From: Alphaproteobacteria bacterium
Lineage (GTDB): Bacteria > Pseudomonadota > Alphaproteobacteria > Puniceispirillales > Puniceispirillaceae
DNA: 64,000 bases
Reading direction: 5' to 3'
NCBI GenBank assembly: GCA_016780775.1
Contig: JADHLI010000003.1
Location: forward strand, 1-64,000
The notes beneath the pieces are model-generated. The model searched no databases. It was given only the letters and a program-made list of their open reading frames with translations, and was not told the DNA's origin. Position 1 is the stretch's first letter; each line of letters opens with the position of its first letter. Shown one piece after another: positions 18,281 through 26,718 of this stretch. The position numbers and the translations under genes are program-made.

Positions 18281-18422
18281 TGCTCGGAATCCCAATTATT
18301 TTTTTATGACTAACCTTAGGGAAAACGACAATTTTTTTTAATTCTTAAATAAATATTTGATTGAAATCATAACCAAGAATGTTTTTATTAAGGGAACCAG
18401 CAAAAATCCTATAACTCTTACG

Positions 18423-19244
18423 CTAGTTAGAGTTGCCAAAAAAGAGAGTTTTACCGTCTATTTTATAATCAGTGATTAATGTCTGGCCGGCATTACTAGT
18501 CAGCCAATCAATAAAAGTTTGTGCATGGCTTATGTTTGCACCAGGGCATTTTTCTTTGGTTACGCGCATAATGCCGTAAGGATTAAATAAACGCTTATCC
18601 CCTTCCACTAATATCTTGAAATCACTTTTATTAGTAAATTTTAGCCATGTAGCCCGATCGCTGAGCGTGTAAGCCCCAAGGCCAACGGCAATATTGATAG
18701 TTGCCCCCATACCTGTACCGACCTCGCGATACCAATCGCCGGAATGGGCTGTTGGGTCGAAAGCAGCCATCTGCCAAAGTGCACGTTCTTTGATATGGGT
18801 GCCCGAATCATCTCCGCGTGAGATAAAACTATACCCTTTAGCTGCAATTTTCCTCAAGGCAGCTACCGCATCTTGTCCACCCGCCAATTGCGCCGGGTCA
18901 GATTTTGGGCCTATTAGGATAAAATCATTATACATCAATGCATAGCGACGCGGTGCATAGCCGCTAGCAACAAAATCCTCTTCACGTTGCTGGCTATGTA
19001 CCAGCAATACATCGCCATCACAATTCATTGCATTACGCACCGCTGCCCCAGTACCAACCGCTACAACATGCACATCAATACCTGTTTCCTTAGTGAATTT
19101 AGGGAGCAGATAATCATAAAGGCCCGAATTTTTAGTTGATGTGGTGGATTGCACAACAATAGATGGGTTTTCTGCTCCCTTTGCAACACTTCCAAAACTA
19201 ATAAAGATAAGGCCAAGACAGGCGAAGAGTGTTTTCTGTTTCAT
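18423..19244 (-). CDS. tupA: Tungstate-binding periplasmic protein TupA
   Basis: About 273 residues with a clean signal peptide (MKQKTLFACLGLIFISFGSVAKG). The diagnostic oxyanion-binding motifs of the TupA branch are present: QSTTSTKNSGLYDYLLP near the mature N-terminus and SRGDDSGTHIKE in the middle. These motifs separate TupA from ModA-type molybdate binders. It delivers tungstate to TupB/TupC in the inner membrane. An in-frame ATG at 19271 exists just after the tupC stop, but it would place nine extra residues before the signal peptide, so I start at 19244. It is the last gene of a tupB-tupC-tupA unit. No tungsten or molybdenum enzyme is encoded in the window. Confidence 0.9.
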   Translation of the reverse strand: MKQKTLFACLGLIFISFGSVAKGAENPSIVVQSTTSTKNSGLYDYLLPKFTKETGIDVHVVAVGTGAAVRNAMNCDGDVLLVHSQQREEDFVASGYAPRRYALMYNDFILIGPKSDPAQLAGGQDAVAALRKIAAKGYSFISRGDDSGTHIKERALWQMAAFDPTAHSGDWYREVGTGMGATINIAVGLGAYTLSDRATWLKFTNKSDFKILVEGDKRLFNPYGIMRVTKEKCPGANISHAQTFIDWLTSNAGQTLITDYKIDGKTLFFGNSN

Positions 19245-19271
19245 TAAATATTGCCCAACTGCTTGCGCCAT

Positions 19272-19985
19272 CTAAACCAAAATCTGTCCATCAAGATATG
19301 CACGCGCTGCCTGGGATTTTGGAGATTGAAAAAATACTCTAGCAGGGGTGTGCTCACAAAGCGCGCCATGATGCAAAAAAATAACCTCATCTGCTAGCCT
19401 TTTTGCTTGCGCAATATCATGGGTTATCAGGATAATTTTTTGTCCGTCTTTGCAGGCTTGGCGCAATACTTCCTCTATATTGGAAACAGAGGCAGGGTCA
19501 AGATTAGCGCAAGCTTCATCAAGAAATAACATTTGCGGCCGCATCATCAACGCTCGTGCAAGGGCAAGCCGTTGCCGCTCACCACCAGATAGCTGGTTGG
19601 CTGGCTGGCTAGCAAGTTTTGATAACCCAACATTTCTCAAGGCTAATTCAATAGATGCAACGTTATCTGTTCTGTGCAGGTTCCGCACAAATTCCAGATT
19701 TTGCCTTACAGACCGCTTTAGCAACACAGGTTTTTGAAAAATAAGAGCTTGGCTTTTGCGGTGGGTTTGATTTATTTCATCGCCGGCAAAAAGAATGCGG
19801 CCACTATCTGGTTGACTTAGGCCATGCAGACAGCGCATAAACAGGCTCTTGCCCGCACCATTTGGTCCCATAATAACCAAAATGCCGCTGCTAGTGATAT
19901 TCAGGCTGATATTATTTAGCAATGTTTTCTGGCCAGCCGTAAGCGTAAGTTTATCAATTGTGATCGGCAGAAGTGTGCACATCAT
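19272..19985 (-). CDS. tupC: Tungstate ABC transporter ATP-binding protein TupC
   Basis: About 237 residues, one ABC ATPase domain. Walker A is GPNGAGKS, the Q-loop region is LIFQKPVLLKRSVRQN, the signature is LSGGERQRLALARAL, Walker B is MLFLDEACANLD and the H-loop is ITHD. It energises tungstate uptake with the neighbouring membrane subunit. The longer open frame back to 20039 overlaps tupB; the ATG at 19985 sits one base after the tupB stop and behind a strong GGGGGAT ribosome site, so I use it. This tight spacing implies translational coupling with tupB. Confidence 0.88.
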   Translation of the reverse strand: MMCTLLPITIDKLTLTAGQKTLLNNISLNITSSGILVIMGPNGAGKSLFMRCLHGLSQPDSGRILFAGDEINQTHRKSQALIFQKPVLLKRSVRQNLEFVRNLHRTDNVASIELALRNVGLSKLASQPANQLSGGERQRLALARALMMRPQMLFLDEACANLDPASVSNIEEVLRQACKDGQKIILITHDIAQAKRLADEVIFLHHGALCEHTPARVFFQSPKSQAARAYLDGQILV

Positions 19986-19986
19986 C

Positions 19987-20697
19987 TTATCCCCCATATC
20001 GTTGGACAGAGAGGAGTGATTTTGCCTGTTGCGCAGCAAAATTTACAAACAGCGCTAAAATGAGCAATATCAGCCCCAAGGCTAAGGCAAGTGCCAACTC
20101 CCCTTTTGATGTTTCAAGGGCAATAGCGGTGGTCATTACACGGGTCAAATGGTCAATGTTGCCGCCTACGATCATCACCGCCCCAACTTCAGAAATAGCG
20201 CGGCCAAAGCCAGCTAGAATTACCGTTAGCAGAGAATATCGTGCCTCTATCAGATAGGTAAGAAGCGCATTTGGTGGGGGCACTACCAAGCTAATAAATA
20301 AATCACGATATTCTTCGTGCAAATCTTCCAAAATTTGGCTGGAGAGGACAGCAATGATAGGGGTTATCAATATTACCTGTGCGATTATCATCGCTGTAGG
20401 TGTGTATAGAAGCTCCAGAGCCCCAAAAAGTCCTGAACGTGATAGATGCAAATAAACAATGAGCCCAACAACTACCGGGGGCATGCCCATAAGCGCCGTT
20501 AAAATTCCTTTAACCGTGTTTTTAAAAGCAAAATCAAATGTCCCTAGCAGTGCCCCAATTGGCAAGCCCAGAATGCAAGCGATTAACAGCGCGCTTAAAC
20601 TGACTTTCATTGACAGGCCAATGATTTCCAAGAGGTCTGCATTAGCGTTTATAATAAGAGAAAACGCCGTTGCGGTAGCTTCAGCAAAAATGGACAT
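19987..20697 (-). CDS. tupB: Tungstate ABC transporter permease TupB
   Basis: 236 residues with five to six hydrophobic segments and a BPD-transport inner-membrane domain. The cytoplasmic EAA-like loop is visible as EARYSLLTVILAGFGRAISEVGAVMIVGG. The ending GNIDHLTRVMTTAIALETSKGE is typical of the TupB branch. It is the first gene of tupBCA on the minus strand, and its upstream region (20698-21001) must hold the promoter. No good Shine-Dalgarno site precedes the ATG. Confidence 0.88.
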   Translation of the reverse strand: MSIFAEATATAFSLIINANADLLEIIGLSMKVSLSALLIACILGLPIGALLGTFDFAFKNTVKGILTALMGMPPVVVGLIVYLHLSRSGLFGALELLYTPTAMIIAQVILITPIIAVLSSQILEDLHEEYRDLFISLVVPPPNALLTYLIEARYSLLTVILAGFGRAISEVGAVMIVGGNIDHLTRVMTTAIALETSKGELALALALGLILLILALFVNFAAQQAKSLLSVQRYGG

Positions 20698-20826
20698 TAA
20701 TTTGTTTACAAATCTAGAGATAAAGTTGGTGTGATCCTATCATCTAAACTATAAAAGACAACTTTCTGCAAGACATTAGAATTTATATTTTTTCAATTAT
20801 TTTTTGAATATTTCAACTGGAAAAGT

Positions 20827-20880
20827 TTAAAAACAGTATTTTATATTATTATTTTACATAATTTAAAATACTGTTTTTAA
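20827..20880. repeat. 17-bp perfect inverted repeat upstream of tupB
   Basis: Arms at 20827-20843 and 20864-20880 are exact reverse complements (arm TTAAAAACAGTATTTTA), separated by 20 AT-only-to-AT-rich bases. It lies 130-180 bases upstream of tupB and downstream of the znuA terminator. It could be a second terminator, an operator for tungstate regulation, or a cruciform-prone element. The sequence alone does not decide. Confidence 0.6.
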
Positions 20881-20953
20881 TTAATAAAGCATAAATAAAC
20901 TAAAAATTAGTTAATATTTGAAATCTTATTTGAATAAGTTGTAAAATTTAATC

Positions 20954-20993
20954 TGTACAAGCTAATTATCCTGTCAAATAATTAGCTTGTACA
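20954..20993 (-). terminator. Hairpin terminator after znuA
   Basis: Arms 20954-20969 and 20978-20993 are a perfect 16-base inverted repeat around an 8-base loop, starting 8 bases after the znuA stop. On the minus strand the stem is followed by GATTAAATTTTAC, a modest T-rich tail. Its position directly behind znuA supports termination. Confidence 0.65.
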
Positions 20994-21001
20994 TGTTAAA
21001 A

Positions 21002-22114
21002 TTACCCTGCCTGCATCAAGCATTTTTTCAATGAACTTGCCATATTTCTAATAAGTGTAAAATACAGCTGCGGTCCATCATTGATTGATGCCCCCAAAGG
21101 GTCTAGCACGCCTGTTCCTGCATTTGTATTTTCCGTAACTGTGGTCACAAGCTTTGGTTTAAATTGTGGTTCAGAAAATACGCATGTTGCATCAAGTTCT
21201 TTGACCTTGTTTTGCAGTTCTCTTATGCGTTCTGCGCCTGGCAAAACCTCGGGTGAAACTATAATTGATCCAACTGCAGATACTCCAAAACGATTTTCAA
21301 AATATTGATATGCGTCATGAAACACAATATATCCACGACCTTTTACAGGTTTTAGTTCCGCATCAATTTCTTCAATTAGTTCATTGAGGTTGTATATTGT
21401 TGACTTGGCATTTGCTTCATAAGTTGGTTTATTTTTAGGATCCGCCGAGATAAGCGCTTTTTTAATTTCCTCAACAAGAACAATCGCGTTGATTGGGTCA
21501 AGCCATACATGTGGGTCTGCCCCATGGTCGTCATGTTCATCATGGTCTTTGTGGTCATCATGTTTGTCATGCCCATGTTCGTCATGTTCGTCATGGTCTT
21601 TGTGGTCATCATGTTTGTCATGCCCATGGTCGTCATGTTCGTCATGGTCTTTGTGGTCATCATGTTTGTCATGCCCATGGTCGTCATGTTCATCATGGTC
21701 TTTGTTGTCATCATGTTTGTCATGCCCATGGTCATCATGTCCGTGGTCTTCGAATGCACCGCCCTCTCTGAAGTTCAATTTGGCAAGCTCGTTACTCTCC
21801 ATGAGAGGAACAACAATAGAGTTCGTAGCGATGTTATCTATGGAATTTTCAAGAAAAGCCTCGAGGTCCCGGCCCATCCAAAATACAATATCTGCTTGCT
21901 GTAATTCTTTTGCTTGTGAGGGCTTCAATGAATAGGTATGAGGTGAGCCAGCACCTTTAACCAGTAAAATGGGTTCACCTATTCCCTGAGCAACAGCAGA
22001 AACGAGAGAATGTATCGGTTTTATTGAGGCAACAACTTTTATATCTGCATGTGAAAGGGTTGTGCTAGTGATGAGGAAAGTTGTTGCAAGCAGAGTTCGC
22101 TTAAAAAACCGCAT
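21002..22114 (-). CDS. znuA: Zinc ABC transporter periplasmic binding protein ZnuA with expanded His/Asp loop
   Basis: About 370 residues of the cluster A-I metal-binding family. A signal peptide (MRFFKRTLLATTFLITSTTLSHA) precedes VVASIKPIHSLVSAVAQG and the first metal histidine in SPHTYSLKP. After a charged loop come DPHVWLDP and FHDAYQYFENRFG, which carry further metal ligands. The loop, about residues 128-195, is four near-identical 17-residue units (DHGHDKHDDHKDHDEHD) preceded by a partial one, far longer than in common ZnuA proteins. Such loops are thought to collect or sense zinc. The ATG at 22114 has GGAG 8 bases upstream; the frame extends to 22147 without support. It is divergent from znuCB-zur, with a Zur box 37-53 bases upstream. 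Confidence 0.93.
   Translation of the reverse strand: MRFFKRTLLATTFLITSTTLSHADIKVVASIKPIHSLVSAVAQGIGEPILLVKGAGSPHTYSLKPSQAKELQQADIVFWMGRDLEAFLENSIDNIATNSIVVPLMESNELAKLNFREGGAFEDHGHDDHGHDKHDDNKDHDEHDDHGHDKHDDHKDHDEHDDHGHDKHDDHKDHDEHDEHGHDKHDDHKDHDEHDDHGADPHVWLDPINAIVLVEEIKKALISADPKNKPTYEANAKSTIYNLNELIEEIDAELKPVKGRGYIVFHDAYQYFENRFGVSAVGSIIVSPEVLPGAERIRELQNKVKELDATCVFSEPQFKPKLVTTVTENTNAGTGVLDPLGASINDGPQLYFTLIRNMASSLKKCLMQAG
21530..21733 (-). repeat. 51-bp tandem repeat, four copies, inside znuA
   Basis: Four consecutive 51-base units encode the His/Asp-rich 17-residue repeat of ZnuA. The copies differ at only a few bases at the DNA level (for example one Asn for His and one Glu for Asp), so they probably arose by recent slippage or unequal recombination. 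Copy number may vary between strains. Confidence 0.9.
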
Positions 22115-22150
22115 TTTAGTCTCCAAAAAAAGAAAGTGAAAAATCATTTT

Positions 22151-22167
22151 ATGTTATAATATAACAT
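22151..22167. promoter_or_regulatory. Zur box between znuA and znuCB-zur
   Basis: ATGTTATAATATAACAT is a 17-base palindrome with a central base, flanked by T-rich sequence. It matches the known Zur operator core of gammaproteobacteria (TGTTATANTATAACA) at every core position. It lies in the divergent spacer 37 bases from the znuA start and 82 bases from the znuC start, so one site could repress both sides. A degenerate half-site (TATGTTATTAC) follows at about 22184-22194. Confidence 0.85.
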
Positions 22168-22248
22168 TTTGTATTTTGCAAGTATATGTTATTACTCAGT
22201 CACAAATAGTTTTTCCATTGAATTGTAAAAATTTTTAAGGTTAAAAAG

Positions 22249-22983
22249 TTGTTAGTATCATTAGAAAATGTTGGTTTGCGAAGATCAGGAAAGTGGTTGA
22301 TACGCGGAGTTTCGATGAGTGTTTCTTCGGGCGAAATTGTTACTATTATAGGGCCAAATGGTTCCGGTAAGTCGACTACTGCCAAAATCGCACTCGGCAT
22401 TATGAAGCCTGATGAAGGGATTTCTTCCCAACAAAAAAATCTTCGCGTCAGCTATGTTCCACAAAAATTAGAAATTAATTGGACACTTCCTTTGACTGTA
22501 AAGCGCTTTCTTTCTTTAACGAATAAATTAGATAAAACGAATTTGGATACTATTCTTGGTGAAACAGAAATTTCACATTTGTTAGACTCGCAAATGTCTG
22601 AATTGTCTGGTGGAGAATTTCAGAGGACGCTTATAGCGAGAGCGATGATAAGGTCACCAGACCTACTTGTCTTAGATGAGCCGGTTCAAGGTGTAGACTT
22701 TAATGGTGAGATTGCACTTTACAGTATGATTGAAAAAATTCGCAATAAGCTAAATTGTGGAATCCTGCTGATTTCTCACGACCTCCATGTTGTAATGTCG
22801 AAAACAGACCGTGTAATTTGCCTGAATGGTCATATATGTTGTTCTGGTACGCCTGCAAATGTAGCATCTAGTAAGGAATTTATTGAGCTTTTTGGAGTTC
22901 ATGCTGCTTCTAATCTTTCTTTATATGAGCATAAACATGACCATGAGCATCTGCCAGATGGGCAGATAAAGCATAGCGGTTAA
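22249..22983 (+). CDS. znuC: Zinc ABC transporter ATP-binding protein ZnuC
   Basis: 244 residues. Walker A is GPNGSGKST, the Q-loop is VSYVPQKLEI, the signature is LSGGEFQRTLIARAM, Walker B is LLVLDEPVQGVD and the switch histidine is in LISHDLHVV. GGEFQR and DEPVQGVD are typical of the ZnuC branch. The C-terminus is histidine-rich (EHKHDHEH), a common ZnuC trait. Translation appears to start at a TTG, with AAGG 8 bases upstream; no ATG fits. It is the first gene of znuC-znuB-zur. Confidence 0.93.
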   Translation: MLVSLENVGLRRSGKWLIRGVSMSVSSGEIVTIIGPNGSGKSTTAKIALGIMKPDEGISSQQKNLRVSYVPQKLEINWTLPLTVKRFLSLTNKLDKTNLDTILGETEISHLLDSQMSELSGGEFQRTLIARAMIRSPDLLVLDEPVQGVDFNGEIALYSMIEKIRNKLNCGILLISHDLHVVMSKTDRVICLNGHICCSGTPANVASSKEFIELFGVHAASNLSLYEHKHDHEHLPDGQIKHSG

Positions 22984-23039
22984 GATTTTCAAAAAACCGA
23001 GGCTTTATTTAAAGCACATAAGTTAATGGATGAACAACG

Positions 23040-23858
23040 ATGCTGGATGATTTTTTTGTAAGGGCTTTGATTGGTGGAATCGGTGTTGCCCTTGTAGCGG
23101 GGCCACTCGGATGCTTCATTGTTTGGAGGCGCCTTGCATATTTCGGTGATACATTATCTCATTCTGCATTACTGGGAGTTGCAATTGCACTGTTATTTGA
23201 ACTCAACATCACATTAGCGGTATTTTTTATCTCGATAATCGTATCCTTTTTGTTGCTTTTTCTTCAGAGCAAAGCCGCTCTCACCTCTGATGCACTATTG
23301 GGGTTGCTTGCGCATTCCACACTTGCGATTGGGCTCGTGGTTTTAGCATTTATGACTTGGGTAAGGGTAGACCTAATGGGATTTTTGTTTGGTGACATTC
23401 TTGCTATAACTGTTGAAGATTTGGTTCTGATTTGGGTAGGAGGGTTTTTGGCCCTCGCTACTTTGGGTTTTATTTGGCGCTCATTATTTGCAGCGACTGT
23501 GAGCCATGATTTAGCTTTAGCTGAAGGAGTGAAGACTAAATTAATGAATATAATTTTTATGATAGTGATTGCTGCTGTTATTGCTGTATCTTTAAAGCTT
23601 GTTGGAGTGCTTTTAATTACAGCTTTATTAATTATCCCGGCGGCGTCTGCTAGACGTTTTTCAAATTCGCCAGAATTGATGGCTGCTATTTCAGGATTTA
23701 TTGGTGTTCTAGCGGTGGTGCTTGGTTTGAATGGGTCGTTGACATGGGATACTCCAGCGGGTCCAAGTATAGTTGTAGCTGCTCTTGGCTGTTTTGTTTT
23801 TTCAATTCTACCTTTTAAAATTTTGCGTGTTTCAATTTTTAAACAAACAACCAAATGA
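23040..23858 (+). CDS. znuB: Zinc ABC transporter permease ZnuB
   Basis: 272 residues of the ABC-3 metal permease family, with about eight hydrophobic segments. Family landmarks include GPLGCFIVWRRLAYFGDTLSHSALLGVA near the N-terminus, SHDLALAEGVKT in the cytoplasmic loop and LKLVGVLLITALLIIPAASAR toward the end. It forms the inner-membrane channel for zinc with ZnuC. It starts at ATG behind GGATGAAC, 56 bases after znuC. Confidence 0.93.
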   Translation: MLDDFFVRALIGGIGVALVAGPLGCFIVWRRLAYFGDTLSHSALLGVAIALLFELNITLAVFFISIIVSFLLLFLQSKAALTSDALLGLLAHSTLAIGLVVLAFMTWVRVDLMGFLFGDILAITVEDLVLIWVGGFLALATLGFIWRSLFAATVSHDLALAEGVKTKLMNIIFMIVIAAVIAVSLKLVGVLLITALLIIPAASARRFSNSPELMAAISGFIGVLAVVLGLNGSLTWDTPAGPSIVVAALGCFVFSILPFKILRVSIFKQTTK

Positions 23859-23886
23859 GCTGTTGATGGAAAGGTCGTAGGGACTG

Positions 23887-24285
23887 ATGAAAAACGTAAA
23901 CGAAAATTTCAATAGTCTAACTAGAAATCAAACGCTTGTTTTAGATTGTCTTAAGCAGGCTCGGCGACCTTTGGGAGCGTATACATTATTGGAAAGTTTG
24001 CAAAAAAAAGGCATTAAAGCGCCTCTGCAGGTGTATCGAACTCTAAATCAACTTGCTGACAAAGGGATGATTCATAAAATTGAGAGCTTGAATGCATGGA
24101 CTCTATGCTGTGATACAAAGCATGAGGAGACACCAATATTCGTGATTTGCAAAGATTGTGGAGATGTAAAGGAACATCTAGACAAACAATTTTCCAAAAA
24201 TTTGCATAGAATTCCAACTGACCAGGGTTTTAAGCCAGACCATTCCGTCGTGGAAATTTATGGACAGTGCGGAAACTGTTCATAA
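23887..24285 (+). CDS. zur: Zinc uptake regulator Zur (Fur family)
   Basis: 132 residues. An N-terminal winged helix (RNQTLVLDCLKQARRPLGAY...APLQVYRTLNQLADKGMIHKI) is followed by the metal-binding dimerisation half, with CKDCGD and a terminal CGNC pair for the structural zinc. The genome context and the Zur box upstream of znuA/znuC identify it as Zur rather than Fur or PerR. With zinc bound it should dimerise on the box and shut off both transcripts, including its own. It is the only recognisable DNA-binding regulator in the window. Confidence 0.92.
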   Translation: MKNVNENFNSLTRNQTLVLDCLKQARRPLGAYTLLESLQKKGIKAPLQVYRTLNQLADKGMIHKIESLNAWTLCCDTKHEETPIFVICKDCGDVKEHLDKQFSKNLHRIPTDQGFKPDHSVVEIYGQCGNCS

Positions 24286-24400
24286 TTGTGTCAAAAGTGG
24301 ATATAAATTTTTGAAATCAAATTAAACTTAGTAGTTGCTTCTGCAGTAACCAATTATTCTTAAGGTATTTCATATAGCCATTCATCCAATTACATCCGAT

Positions 24401-25288
24401 TTGATATCCAGAACGCCCAGCCGTGCCGATAACTTGAAGGGCGTGGTGCTTATGCTGATGAGTATGTTTATTTTCTCGGCTGTAGATACACAAGCCAAGT
24501 TTTTGACAGCAACAATTGACCCGTTGCAAGTGGTTTGGTTCCGCCAAATGGGATTATTTTTTGGGGCGATTATCTTACTTATCTGGCGTGGCCACCAGAT
24601 CTTGCGCACCGCTAAACTAGGTTTGCAAATTGGCAGAGGCACTTGTGCTGCGCTATCAGCATCCCTTTTCATTATTGGAGTGTCTTATGTACCCCTTGCT
24701 GATGCGGTAGCGGTAACCTTTATTGCGCCCTTGCTGGTTACAATTATGGGTGCGCTCTTGCTTCGTGAATATGTTGGTATTCATCGCTGGACGGCAGTGA
24801 TTGTGGGCTTTGTTGGCACATTGGTAATCATTCGGCCGGGCTTTGACAGCTTTCACCCCGCGCTAATCTTGCCGCTGATTGCTGCCTGCTTATTTGCAGG
24901 ACGGCAGGTTATATCGCGGTTTTTATCTGGCAATGATAAAACCGAAACGACTGTTGCTTATACAGCGATTGCCTCAACCCTTATTTTGAGTTTGCCGATC
25001 CCCTTTGTTTGGATAACGCCGCAAACAAGTACTGAAATCCTATTAATCATTTCTATGGCAAGCATGGCAGCAATTGCAGAATTGTTGGTCATCAAGGCGC
25101 TGGAAATAGCGCTAGCTGTGGTGGTATCACCGATGCAATATACCATCATTATCTGGTCTAGTTTTTATGGCTTTATGGTGTTTGACCAGCTGCCAGATAG
25201 ATATACTGTTGGCGGTACCGCGATAATCCTTTTATCTGGCTTATATACCCTGCATAGAGAGCGGCTAAGAAAGCCTGTTACACGTTAA
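24401..25288 (+). CDS. DMT superfamily (EamA) permease
   Basis: About 295 residues with ten predicted hydrophobic segments in two EamA halves. The first half begins LKGVVLMLMSMFIFSAVD and carries VSYVPLADAVAVTFIAPLLV, a very common EamA signature; the second begins with ALILPLIAACLFAGRQVISR. Such proteins export or import small metabolites; the substrate cannot be read. The frame starts at a TTG with no clear ribosome site. Because the first helix begins near residue 12 there is no good internal ATG, so the exact start is uncertain. It stands alone between zur and the PLP-enzyme gene. Confidence 0.85.
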   Translation: MISRTPSRADNLKGVVLMLMSMFIFSAVDTQAKFLTATIDPLQVVWFRQMGLFFGAIILLIWRGHQILRTAKLGLQIGRGTCAALSASLFIIGVSYVPLADAVAVTFIAPLLVTIMGALLLREYVGIHRWTAVIVGFVGTLVIIRPGFDSFHPALILPLIAACLFAGRQVISRFLSGNDKTETTVAYTAIASTLILSLPIPFVWITPQTSTEILLIISMASMAAIAELLVIKALEIALAVVVSPMQYTIIIWSSFYGFMVFDQLPDRYTVGGTAIILLSGLYTLHRERLRKPVTR

Positions 25289-25439
25289 TAAGCGCTGAAG
25301 GGTGTCTGCAGTTCAGGTGAAAAATTTTACATTATGGTATCTCATCTACTTGTCATCTATGCATTTTTAACCGTAAATTAAAATTCGGCAGTTTTTGCTG
25401 CTGCCGCCCCTTTTGTATCTAGTAGGAATGGATAATTTT

Positions 25440-26693
25440 ATGTCAGCTATTACCCCTGATCTTCTGAGTAGCATTCGCAGCCAATTTTCCCAAATTGATA
25501 GCTGCCCAGTGCAAGGCCAGCGCGTATTTTTTGAAAATGCAGGCGGGGCGCTTACCCTCAACAGTGTAGTAGATTGCTCAAAAACCTATGCTGCCATTCC
25601 TGATAACCAGGGGCGGGATAATCCTGGCTCACATGAATTGGTCAGGGTAATTAATAAAGCTAAAGCGGATTTACGAGTATTCATGAATGCGCCAGAAGGC
25701 CAGTTCTTCGTTGGGGAAAGCGGAACAGAACTCATTTTTCGGCTGGTGATGAATGCCTGTTTAGGTGCCGCACAAGGTGGTATTGCACTTGGCTCTACGG
25801 TTGAGCATCCTGCCACCAGAAGTGCTTGTGAAAGATGGGCAGGTATTTCTGGCAAGACCCATAAAATGATTGCCCATGATGACGCACGTGGCCTGGTTAC
25901 TGCTGAGGACTATGCCGCTGCGGTAACACCAGATACTCGCGTTGCTACAATTTTGCATACATCACCTGTTACCGGGATGGGTATGGACGTTTCAGCTATC
26001 TCTAAAGCTATTCGTGCGGTTGCCCCTGAATGTTTTATCATTGTTGATGGTATACAGCACGCTGCTCACGGGCTGATTGATATTGAGGCTTATAATGTAG
26101 ATGGCTATGTTATATCACCTTACAAGATGTTTTCCCGGCATGGCTTTGGGCTTGCGTGGATCTCAAAGCGCATGACTGAATTGCCGCATGATAGTCTAGT
26201 AGGTGGACCAGAGGGAAACTGGGAGCTTGGCACAAGAGATACTGGCTCTTATGCTACTATGATTGAGGTTATAAACTACCTTAATTGGCTTGGTGGGCAG
26301 GTTGATTCTAAGGCTGAGGGGCGAGATAAATTCGTTGCCGCCGGCAAGGCTATCCACGCATATGAAAAAAACCTGACAGATGCGATGCTACATGGCACTG
26401 GAAATCTAGACGGGTTAGCTGAAATGGAAAAGGTGCATATTATTGGCGGTATTGACAATCCGGCGCGAGAAGGCCTGGTCTCGCTGCATGTTGAAGGTGT
26501 TTCCTCTGTGGATGTAGTGGCCAAGTTAAATGAGCAGGGTATTCGAACACATCTTCGTAAAGCAGACCATTACTCGGGGAATATTTTAGATCCGTTGGGC
26601 CTAGATGGCTGTGTGCGTGTATCTTTATGCCATTATAATTCAACGCATGAAGTTGCACAGTTTCTGGCCGCGATGAAAGATATTGCCTCTTAA
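25440..26693 (+). CDS. Class V aminotransferase / cysteine desulfurase-like PLP enzyme
   Basis: About 417 residues of the fold-type I PLP family. FFENAGGALTLNSVV is the N-terminal substrate/PLP region, STVEHPATRSACERW and ILHTSPVTGMGMDV follow, FIIVDGIQHAAHG carries the PLP-binding aspartate, and the Schiff-base lysine is in VISPYKMFSRHG. The C-terminal small domain ends RVSLCHYNSTHEVAQFL. There is no obvious SufS- or IscS-type catalytic Cys loop and no iron-sulfur gene next to it, so lyase or transaminase activity on another amino acid is equally possible. The ATG at 25440 is 12 bases from AGGA; the ATG at 25428 is an alternative. Confidence 0.8.
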   Translation: MSAITPDLLSSIRSQFSQIDSCPVQGQRVFFENAGGALTLNSVVDCSKTYAAIPDNQGRDNPGSHELVRVINKAKADLRVFMNAPEGQFFVGESGTELIFRLVMNACLGAAQGGIALGSTVEHPATRSACERWAGISGKTHKMIAHDDARGLVTAEDYAAAVTPDTRVATILHTSPVTGMGMDVSAISKAIRAVAPECFIIVDGIQHAAHGLIDIEAYNVDGYVISPYKMFSRHGFGLAWISKRMTELPHDSLVGGPEGNWELGTRDTGSYATMIEVINYLNWLGGQVDSKAEGRDKFVAAGKAIHAYEKNLTDAMLHGTGNLDGLAEMEKVHIIGGIDNPAREGLVSLHVEGVSSVDVVAKLNEQGIRTHLRKADHYSGNILDPLGLDGCVRVSLCHYNSTHEVAQFLAAMKDIAS

Positions 26694-26718
26694 GCTATCT
26701 AAACCTAGCTAGTCTTGA

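Larger units (their letters stand above)
20698..21001. other. Intergenic region between tupB and znuA, AT-rich with two inverted repeats
   Basis: 304 bases without a credible gene, very AT-rich. It holds two long perfect inverted repeats, annotated separately: the one nearer znuA is a likely terminator and the other is of unknown role. The tupBCA promoter should lie between 20698 and about 20820, but I could not pick out a clear -35/-10 pair. Confidence 0.7.

Noticed and set aside
21489-21935. Long frames on the plus strand opposite znuA, rich in Cys/Ser/Trp or Val/Met
   Set aside because: They are shadows of the 51-bp His/Asp repeat in other frames. None has a ribosome site and their composition is not protein-like.
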